From assembly GCF_000011365.1 (NCBI RefSeq), contig NC_004463.1, forward strand, positions 6,868,001 to 6,932,000: DNA of 64,000 bases. The letters are read 5' to 3'. This DNA is from Bradyrhizobium diazoefficiens USDA 110 (GTDB lineage Bacteria > Pseudomonadota > Alphaproteobacteria > Rhizobiales > Xanthobacteraceae). Below the pieces are notes generated by a model. That model ran no database searches. It had not been told where the DNA came from and was given only the letters and a program-made list of their open reading frames with translations. Made by a program: the position numbers and the translations under genes. Shown here in pieces: positions 51,619 to 58,907 of this stretch (within the stretch, counting starts at the first letter, position 1; each line of letters begins with the position of its first letter).

Positions 51619-51879
51619 TCATTCGGGCGATAGCCCCTTCAGATACTCGAGCATCGTGTTGCAGGCCTGCTCCGCCTCCGCGAAGGTTGAAAACGCCGAA
51701 CCGCCGATCTTGATCGCGCCGTTACTCCGATACAGCGGCCGCCACGATGCCACATAGCCGGCTCGTCCGTGAAAGCCGGCACCAGCAGGCGTCTCATGCG
51801 TGATCACAAAGGAAAAGCCGTCGCTGGCCGCACTCCAGATTTCCATGTCCTCGACGGCACGGTGAAACAGAAGGGACAT
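51619..51879 (-). CDS. Small uncharacterized protein
   Basis: 86 residues from the ATG at 51879 (a GTG six codons upstream is an alternative). No known domain recognised. It looks coding: balanced composition, aromatic-rich HGRAGYVASWRPLYRSNG segment and a C-terminal amphipathic helix FSTFAEAEQACNTMLEYLKGL. Soluble, cytoplasmic by appearance. It converges on the SDR gene and is not clearly part of the carrier-protein cluster. Confidence 0.55.
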   Translation of the reverse strand: MSLLFHRAVEDMEIWSAASDGFSFVITHETPAGAGFHGRAGYVASWRPLYRSNGAIKIGGSAFSTFAEAEQACNTMLEYLKGLSPE

Positions 51880-52358
51880 CAAGATGCGTCCGCGCACTCG
51901 CTATCAGCTCAACCACAGAGCTCCGGTCCTTCGCGGGCCGTCAGGAGGGAACGACCCTGGCCACTGGGGGGGCAGGAAGGAGGGCCAGGGCCGTCGCTCC
52001 GGATGTGCCGAGATCCAATCGGCACATCTCTGCGATCATGTCTGGAGCCGTTCGTTATAGCCCGCGACTACGTTTTACCTGACATCGGGCAAACTGCGAT
52101 CAACCCAGAGCCGCAGATGACGAACAAAATACACTTCCCGCCCGATGCCTTGGCTGCGATTCTGGATCAGGCGCCAGGCCTGAGGGACTACCCCATTAGG
52201 CTCCCCGGACATCGACCTCGCCAATCAAAGCCGCGTTTGAAATCAGCCTTCAGCCCTCAAAGCTGCTTGTTCCAGCCGATTGGTTGCGTTGCCGGGGGCG
52301 CCGCCAGCCCATTTGCAGTGGGAGCGTCGGCCGGGAATGGTGATGCGTGGCGGGCCTC
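51880..52358. other. Gap without recognisable gene
   Basis: 479 bases between the small uncharacterized gene and the LuxR-type regulator. No frame with coding character, no repeat shared with other gaps and no strong stem followed by a T run was seen. Confidence 0.5.
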
Positions 52359-53045
52359 TCAGCGCTCCCCACTCGTCGATCCGGGATGCGGCGCCTTCTC
52401 CCGCGGGGCGGTCGCGCGATCATGCTGCGAGATGGCGAGGGCCGCGAGCACCGTCCGATTGCTGATTTCAAGTTTTTGAAAGATGTTGTGAAGGTGCACC
52501 TTGATCGTGCCGTCGGTCGTATTCAACCGCCGGCCGATTTCCTTGTTCGACAATCCCTCGGAGACCAGACGCATGATCTGACGCTCGCGTTCCGTCAGCG
52601 TCGTCAGCCCGCTCTCCGAATTCGTGCCCTGCTCGCGCGACGCGATCGACTCGGATGGGGTCGATGGCAGCACGTTGTGACCATTGGCGATGTGCCGCAA
52701 CGACTCCACCAGAGCCTCGGAATCGGTATCTCGCAGGATGATGCTACAGGTCACGGGCGTGGCCGAGAACACCAGTTCGCAATCTTCACTCGCGACGAAG
52801 AACACCAAATGCGTCGAACGATTTTCTGAATTGACGGTCGAAAGAATTTTCGCGGCGGCGAGCCCGGGCATTGCGGGATCGACAATCGCCATATCGGGCG
52901 CCAGGCGCCGGATCGCTTCGATGCAGCTGGCGGCGTCGTTACAAGATGCAACGATATTGAAATCGGCTACGGCACCGAGCACCTTGCTCAGCCCCTCCAA
53001 GACCACCGGATGCCGGTCTGCAATGACTACACTGATACGTCGCAT
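52359..53045 (-). CDS. NarL/FixJ-type response regulator with LuxR helix-turn-helix
   Basis: 228 residues. The receiver (1-120) keeps Asp10 and the phospho-acceptor Asp56 (AIVDPAMPG), although the usual lysine near residue 106 seems to be Arg in SIILRDTD. The LuxR helix-turn-helix (LTERERQIMRLVSEGLSN, then IGRRLNTTDGTIKVHLHNIF) spans ~145-205. GAGGAG lies before the ATG at 53045. No partner kinase is adjacent. It is divergent from a second LuxR regulator across 731 bases and lies near the type I secretion locus. Confidence 0.88.
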   Translation of the reverse strand: MRRISVVIADRHPVVLEGLSKVLGAVADFNIVASCNDAASCIEAIRRLAPDMAIVDPAMPGLAAAKILSTVNSENRSTHLVFFVASEDCELVFSATPVTCSIILRDTDSEALVESLRHIANGHNVLPSTPSESIASREQGTNSESGLTTLTERERQIMRLVSEGLSNKEIGRRLNTTDGTIKVHLHNIFQKLEISNRTVLAALAISQHDRATAPREKAPHPGSTSGER

Positions 53046-53776
53046 TGGGCGCTCCTCAGCGGATCGTCCCCTAAACATAAACCCCGCGCACCTGTTGCTG
53101 TTTCCACCACTATCGATAGAATCACCATAAATTTCTCTTAATACAAGCAGGATCGATATCGCATCGCAAGCTAGGATTAACATGCGCGCGGCACTGCTCG
53201 CTTCCCGACTCTCACTCGGGCTGGAATGCCCGTAAGAATCCGGTGATCAGACTGCGGCGGACCAGCCTCTGTGGTTATCCAGTCCGGATAACAGCGTAAG
53301 TGCACACTCCGACATCTCCTCAACGTTCATATGCGCAGGGCCGTTAACTCGCTCACAAAATGCGTTCACGCAGAGATAGTATCGACGAACAAAGACCATC
53401 GGAAAGGTCTTCAATGTTGAGTGAGCATCTCGATCTAATTCACGCAGAGGATGCGCCAGACGGTATTTTTGGGCACCGTAACCGCACGGGTATACGCAGA
53501 CCCACCTCTATAACCAACGATATATAGGGCGATCCGAAATTCGCATCTAACATTCATAAAAGCTTAAGCAAGATGGATGGCTCGAAATCCACCAACGAGA
53601 CCAGGCAAAGAACGGAGGTCCATGATCGAGGTAGCTCAATATATCTAGAGACCACAAGCCGACGGAGAACGACCAACCGAACAACAAGGGCTCGTTCTTA
53701 CGTCGAGGACCAAGAAAATAATTGAGTTCAACCGCCCATCGCTGTTGTGTCATTGCGTAGTAGGCTGGAGGGTAAA
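53046..53776. promoter_or_regulatory. 731-base divergent regulatory region with a GTTATCC/GGATAAC inverted repeat
   Basis: A long AT-richer gap between two divergent LuxR-type regulator genes. The clearest element is a perfect inverted repeat GTTATCC (53274-53280) and GGATAAC (53286-53292) with a five-base spacer, fitting a dimeric regulator site. No coding frame was accepted. Such length suggests complex control or an undetected small RNA. Confidence 0.4.
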
Positions 53777-54673
53777 ATGAGGAGGCGGCAGTCTTGCGAG
53801 ACCGTTCTTATTGGAAAGAACGTTTTGATTAGAGAAGGCATTGCTAGAATCCTGCACACGGCAAATTTTCACATCCCGGTATCGGCGTCGAGCCCCGAGG
53901 AACTGCCGAGCACACTTCAAACAGAAAAACTGATGTTCCTCATCGTCCATACCGGCGATGGCTTCAATGTCGCGATAGAACAAATCGGATTTGTGAAGGA
54001 TCGGTATCCGGACGCGCGCATCGCGATCGTGTCCGACAATTATCGGCCGGTCGATCTTGCCTCCGCATTTCGAGCAGGGGCCAACGGATACTTCGTGAAC
54101 GTCAATTCGTGCGACGCATTCATCAAATCCGTCGAGCTCGTGATTATGGGCGAGACCGTCTTCCCGCCTGCATTCCTGTCATTCGCCCTTGATGCCGGTC
54201 GCGATCACGAGCCTGAAACGGCGGAGCCCGGCAGACGACAGGCCATCCTCGCCGCTGCAGACGACACGATCTTGCCGCAGCTCTCTCCGCGAGAAAAGGC
54301 AATTCTATCCTGCCTTATCGAAGGCGACTCCAACAAGTGCGTTGCCAGAAAAATCAATATCGCCGAGGCGACCGTGAAGGTTCACGTCAAGGCGATCCTG
54401 CGCAAGATCAGGGTCCAGAACCGGACACAGGCGGCGATCTGGGGCATGAACCATGAGTCGCTGGTGCGACCGGCAAACGATCGCGCCCCCTCAACCGTCG
54501 ATGCGGGCAGAGGGATCGCGAAGCCCATCGAGATGATCTCTGAAATGGAGCAGCTCAACGAGCCGGCTCCATTGGTTCCTCGCTCCAACCACGTCGTGGT
54601 CTCCCGTATCGACGGCCTGCTCCGCAAGGGCGTGGACCCAGGGACGCGCGCCGCGGCACGATTCTACAAGTAG
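53777..54673 (+). CDS. LuxR-family regulator with degenerate receiver domain
   Basis: 298 residues. The N-terminal ~125 residues have receiver-like layout but lack the acidic pocket: the expected Asp pair after the first strand is GK (LIGKNVLIREG) and the phospho-acceptor position reads LIVHTGDGFN with His where Asp is expected. The LuxR helix-turn-helix (LSPREKAILSCLIEGDSN, then ARKINIAEATVKVHVKAIL) spans ~177-235. A ~60-residue tail follows. GGAGGG before the ATG fixes the start. Probably phosphorylation-independent, and a candidate regulator of the adjacent secretion genes. Confidence 0.85.
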   Translation: MRRRQSCETVLIGKNVLIREGIARILHTANFHIPVSASSPEELPSTLQTEKLMFLIVHTGDGFNVAIEQIGFVKDRYPDARIAIVSDNYRPVDLASAFRAGANGYFVNVNSCDAFIKSVELVIMGETVFPPAFLSFALDAGRDHEPETAEPGRRQAILAAADDTILPQLSPREKAILSCLIEGDSNKCVARKINIAEATVKVHVKAILRKIRVQNRTQAAIWGMNHESLVRPANDRAPSTVDAGRGIAKPIEMISEMEQLNEPAPLVPRSNHVVVSRIDGLLRKGVDPGTRAAARFYK

Positions 54674-54738
54674 ATGCAGGGATTCGCTCGGCCTCGGATC
54701 GACGACGCGAAGCGCGCACACCCGCGGGAGCGGGCTCC

Positions 54739-56163
54739 TTAACGCTCCCGCAGCGACTCCTGCTTGTATCTCGCCAGCGGCGAGAGAAGGTAGCTGATGA
54801 TCCTGCGCGCACCGGTCTTGATCTCGACCGTCACCGCCATGCCGGGACCGAGCTTGACGAGCTTGTCCTCTACCTGCATGTGCGTGCGGTCGAGTGAAAT
54901 GCGCGCAGCATATTCCAGCTCCTGGCCTTTCGGCTCGCTGCTGCCTTGCGCCGTGCCCGACGCGCGGTCGTTCGGTCCGCCCTGCCTGTCCCGTGTGATG
55001 GCGTCGGTCGACACGCTGAGCACGTCCCCATTCAGGAGCCCATAGCGCGTGAAGTTGAACGTATCGACCTTGATCTCCGCCTTCTGTCCAGGATGGACGA
55101 AGCCGATGTCGCGGTTGGAGAGCATGGCCTCGATCTCGAGCTGACTCTCGCTTGGAACTACGATGGCCAGCGCCTGTGCCGGCGTCACAACGCCTCCCAC
55201 CGTGTGAACGGCGAGTTGTTGCACGACGCCGTCGACCGGCGCAGTCAAATGCTGAAGCTTCGTGCGCCGCTCCGCCTTGACCACTTCCTGCGCAGCACTC
55301 GCCGCCTTCTGCTCGGCTTTCGCGAGCGCGTCATAGGTGGCGCGCCGATACTCCGCGGCAGTCCTTTCTTTCGTTTCCTTCAGCAAGGCGATGGCGGCGT
55401 CGGCTTCGCCGAGCCGGCTCTGCTGGAGGACCAGATCCTGCTGAAGGCCGACCAGCTCCTGATACTCGGAGAGATAGATAACCTTCGAAGCCAGGGCCTT
55501 GTCGACGAGACCCTTGCGGATGTCGACCCGCTCCTGCAGCACCGGTATCGTCGCCTGGAGCTTCGCCACGCTCGCCGATGTGGTCGCCCGCTCCGCTTCC
55601 TTCTGACCTTGCTGGCGCTCGATCTCCGCGAGCTTGGCGCTTTGCTCGGCACGCTGGCTGATCAGAAACTGGCGATGCATCTCGACCTCCGCGACACTTG
55701 CGCCCTGCGGTGATCGGAAGGCGGCAAGCGGATCGCTGGTGAGCGCGGCTCGCAGCCGCGCGACGTCGAGTTCGGCCGCAACGAGATCGCTTCTCTGGCG
55801 CTCCTGATCGGCTTCCGTCATCGTCGGGTCGAGTTCGATCAGAACGTCGCCGGCCTTGACGCTCTGTCCATCACGCACGTGAATGGCGCGGACGACGCCA
55901 GTCTCGAACGGCTGGATCAGCTTGGTACGTCCGCCCGGCACGATCTTGCCCGTCGCGGTGGCGACGATGTCGACGCTGCCGAGCGATGCCCACAACAGCG
56001 CGACGCAAAAGACCGCGATGATGCTCCCCCCGATCGCGCGTCCGATCGGCGACGGCGGCGATTCGGTGATCTCGAGCGCCGCGGGCAGAAATGCAATCTC
56101 GTGCTCGCGCCGTCGAACTTCGGCTCTCGGAAACGGAACGATATTCCGGTTAGCGGACGTCAT
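54739..56163 (-). CDS. Type I secretion periplasmic adaptor (HlyD/PrtE family)
   Basis: 474 residues: a cytoplasmic leader, one membrane helix (GGSIIAVFCVALLWASLGSV, ~46-65), a lipoyl half (VRDGQSVKAGDVLIELDPTMTEAD), a long coiled coil (~125-310) and a C-terminal beta-barrel ending ISYLLSPLARYKQESLRER, the standard end of T1SS adaptors. It bridges the ABC exporter to an outer-membrane TolC-type channel, which is not encoded here. Its ATG at 56163 overlaps the exporter gene by 14 bases. Confidence 0.93.
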   Translation of the reverse strand: MTSANRNIVPFPRAEVRRREHEIAFLPAALEITESPPSPIGRAIGGSIIAVFCVALLWASLGSVDIVATATGKIVPGGRTKLIQPFETGVVRAIHVRDGQSVKAGDVLIELDPTMTEADQERQRSDLVAAELDVARLRAALTSDPLAAFRSPQGASVAEVEMHRQFLISQRAEQSAKLAEIERQQGQKEAERATTSASVAKLQATIPVLQERVDIRKGLVDKALASKVIYLSEYQELVGLQQDLVLQQSRLGEADAAIALLKETKERTAAEYRRATYDALAKAEQKAASAAQEVVKAERRTKLQHLTAPVDGVVQQLAVHTVGGVVTPAQALAIVVPSESQLEIEAMLSNRDIGFVHPGQKAEIKVDTFNFTRYGLLNGDVLSVSTDAITRDRQGGPNDRASGTAQGSSEPKGQELEYAARISLDRTHMQVEDKLVKLGPGMAVTVEIKTGARRIISYLLSPLARYKQESLRER

Positions 56164-58798
56164 GGATACCGGCCTGCAGATAGTGGAGATTTGCATAGCG
56201 CCCATTGGAGCGAATGAGTTCATCATGGCTGCCGTCCTCGACGATGCGGCCATGCTCGAGCGTGATGATCCGGTTCGCATTGCGGACGGTAGAGAGCCGA
56301 TGAGCGATGACGATGACAGTCCGGCCGGCTGAAATCCTTTTCATGTTCTGCTGGATGGCGCGCTCGCTTTCGTAATCGAGCGCGCTGGTGGCCTCGTCGA
56401 GGATAAGGATGCGGGGGTTTGTAATGAGTGCGCGAGCGATCGCGACGCGCTGGCGCTGCCCGCCGGACAAGCTGCTGCCGCGCTCGCCCACGATGGTGTC
56501 ATAACCCTCTGGCAGCTCCAGGATGAAGTCATGAGCGCCAGCGAGCGACGCCGCCTCGATGACGCGCTCCATGGGCATGGCCGGGTCGGCGAGTGCAATG
56601 TTCTCGCGAATCGAGCGATTGAAGAGCACGTTCTCCTGCAAAACCACGCCGATCTGGCGTCGAAGCCAGGTCAGGTCGACCGTCGCGAGGTCAACGCCGT
56701 CGACCAGCACGCGTCCGCTCTCCGGCACGTAGAGACGCTGGATCAGCTTGCCGATGGTGCTCTTGCCCGAGCCCGAAGAGCCAACGATACCGACGACCTG
56801 GCCGGGCTCGACGCCGAAGGACACATCGTGCAGCACCTCGGGGCCATCGGCGCGGTAGCGGAAGGTCGCGTGCTCGAATACGACCTTACCGCGGATCGCC
56901 GGCAGCGCCGCGCGGGCCGAACTGAAACTTGGCTCGGGCATGGTGTTGAGGATGTCGCCGAGCCGATCGATCGACAGACGGGCCTGATGGAAATCCTGCC
57001 AGATCTGCGCGAGCCGAAGCACCGGCATGCTCACCCGCCCCGCCAGCATGTTGAACGCGACGAGCTCACCGACGGACAGGTCGCCGCCGATCACGAGCTT
57101 TGCGCCGAAGTAGAGCGTTGCGGCGGTGACCAGCTTGTTGACCATCTGGACCGCCTGGCTCGCCGTATTGTTCAGGCTGAGGACGCGGAAACTCGCCCCC
57201 ACATAGCCGGCGAGTTGCTCCTCCCAGCGGCGTTGCATCTGGGGCTCAACGGCCATCGCCTTGAGAGTCTCGACGCCGGTGACGCTTTCGACCAGGAAGG
57301 CCTGGTTCTCCGAGCCGCGATTGAACTTCTCGTCGAGGCGCCGACGGAACAGTGGCGCAACACCGGCGGAAATGCCGATGTAGAACGGGAACGACGCAAT
57401 GACCATCAGCGTCAGCGGTGTCGAGTAGTAGACCATCACCGCAAGGAAGACGACGGTGAACAGAAGGTCGATAACGAGCGTGAGCGCGGAGCTCGTCAGG
57501 AACTGACGGATGTTCTCCAGTTCGCGAACACGCGCAACCGAATCGCCGACGCGGCGCGTCTGGAAATAGGCGATCGGCAATGCCATCAGGTGACGGAACA
57601 GCCGCGCGCCGAGTTCGACGTCGATGCGGTTCGTGGTGTGCGCGAACAGATAGACGCGCAGCGTGCCGAGAACAGTCTCGAACACAGTCAGCGCGACGAG
57701 GCCCATAACCAGAACGTCGAGCGTGCTCATGCTTCGATGCACGAGCACCTTGTCGATCACGACCTGGAAGAACAGCGGCGAGACGAGAGCGAAGACCTGG
57801 AGGAAGAACGACGCGGCCAGCACTTCGCCAAGCAATCGGCGATATTTGTGGACAGCACCGATGAACCAGCCGATGTCAAATCGCCTGGAGAGATCCGTCA
57901 GGGCCGCACGCCGGGTCATCAGGATGATGTCACCGTCCCAGATGGCCTCGAGTTCGGCCTGCGTTAAGGATTCGGGCCGGGGAGACAATGGGCGCTGAGC
58001 AAGAAGCTTGTCGTCGACGACCTTGCCCAGGATCAGGAAGCCGCCGTCGCGCAGCGCGGCTATTGCCGGCAACGGCGTGACGGCAAGTCTATTCCAGCTT
58101 GACCGCTGTGCCCTGGCCTTGAGGCCGAACTCCCTGCTGCAGCGCAGGATTTCGGTCACACCGACCCGCGAGGTGCCCATGCGATGGCGAATTTGCTCCG
58201 GGTCGGCCGCAATGCCATGGCAACGCAGCAATATCGCCATCGCAATGAGCCCCGACTCATCGCCATCCGCAGGCTCAGGACCCGACTCGTGGACGGGCAT
58301 ATCGCGACGTTCGGCGGAACGCGCAGACGCCAGGGCATCGCCGGCGAGCGCAACCAGACCACGCCCGCGCGCAATCAGACCGGCAAAAGCATGCTGCGCC
58401 CGATCGACGAGGCTTTGAGATCCGGCCAGGAGCAAGCGGCCGTCCCAGATTTCTTCAAATTCAGCACGCGGCATCAACTTCGGATGTGGCGAGGTCGGAT
58501 GCAGCACGAGCGCGGCGTCGTCCTCGACCTTCCCAAGCAGCAGGAAGCCGCCATCACGCAGCCCTGCGATTCCGGGCAGGCTGATGCCTGCGAGTTGTTT
58601 CCAATGTGTCGTGCGCGAACCGACCTTCAGTCCGAAATCGCGGGCGCAGCGAAGCATCGCACGGATGCCGATTGCGCTTTCCCCGCAACGGTCGCGGAGC
58701 TGGTCGGGCTCGGCGTTCACGCCATGAAGGCGCAGGAACAGAGCCAGGGATCGAAGCCCGAGATCTGCGGCATGGGCATTTCCATTCTGGATCGCCAT
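56150..58798 (-). CDS. Type I secretion ABC exporter with two tandem C39-like domains
   Basis: 882 residues, against ~700 for a HlyB-like exporter. The excess is a second C39-like domain: domain 1 spans ~12-128 and domain 2 ~181-298, sharing parallel segments such as IAGLRDGGFLLLGKVEDD and IAALRDGGFLILGKVVDD. Neither has the peptidase cysteine or histidine, so both are non-proteolytic substrate-binding modules. A six-helix membrane domain (~312-600) and an ABC ATPase follow (GSSGSGKST, LSGGQRQR, LILDEATSALD). It exports the large protein encoded upstream. Confidence 0.93.
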   Translation of the reverse strand: MAIQNGNAHAADLGLRSLALFLRLHGVNAEPDQLRDRCGESAIGIRAMLRCARDFGLKVGSRTTHWKQLAGISLPGIAGLRDGGFLLLGKVEDDAALVLHPTSPHPKLMPRAEFEEIWDGRLLLAGSQSLVDRAQHAFAGLIARGRGLVALAGDALASARSAERRDMPVHESGPEPADGDESGLIAMAILLRCHGIAADPEQIRHRMGTSRVGVTEILRCSREFGLKARAQRSSWNRLAVTPLPAIAALRDGGFLILGKVVDDKLLAQRPLSPRPESLTQAELEAIWDGDIILMTRRAALTDLSRRFDIGWFIGAVHKYRRLLGEVLAASFFLQVFALVSPLFFQVVIDKVLVHRSMSTLDVLVMGLVALTVFETVLGTLRVYLFAHTTNRIDVELGARLFRHLMALPIAYFQTRRVGDSVARVRELENIRQFLTSSALTLVIDLLFTVVFLAVMVYYSTPLTLMVIASFPFYIGISAGVAPLFRRRLDEKFNRGSENQAFLVESVTGVETLKAMAVEPQMQRRWEEQLAGYVGASFRVLSLNNTASQAVQMVNKLVTAATLYFGAKLVIGGDLSVGELVAFNMLAGRVSMPVLRLAQIWQDFHQARLSIDRLGDILNTMPEPSFSSARAALPAIRGKVVFEHATFRYRADGPEVLHDVSFGVEPGQVVGIVGSSGSGKSTIGKLIQRLYVPESGRVLVDGVDLATVDLTWLRRQIGVVLQENVLFNRSIRENIALADPAMPMERVIEAASLAGAHDFILELPEGYDTIVGERGSSLSGGQRQRVAIARALITNPRILILDEATSALDYESERAIQQNMKRISAGRTVIVIAHRLSTVRNANRIITLEHGRIVEDGSHDELIRSNGRYANLHYLQAGIHDVR

Positions 58799-58870
58799 TT
58801 AATACTCAACCCTTCGCGGCTACCGGCCGCGTATGATGTTCCTTCTCATGCATTCCCAATCATTGACGGG

Positions 58871-58901
58871 GCCGCACCCAGGCGCTGAGCCTGGGTGCGG
58901 C
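58871..58901 (-). promoter_or_regulatory. Intercistronic hairpin between secreted substrate and exporter genes
   Basis: A perfect 13-base stem GCCGCACCCAGGC / GCCTGGGTGCGGC with a five-base loop lies just after the stop of the substrate gene and 72 bases before the exporter start. No T run follows on the minus strand, so it is more likely an mRNA-stabilising or attenuating structure than a strong terminator. Confidence 0.6.
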
Positions 58902-58907
58902 TCGGCC

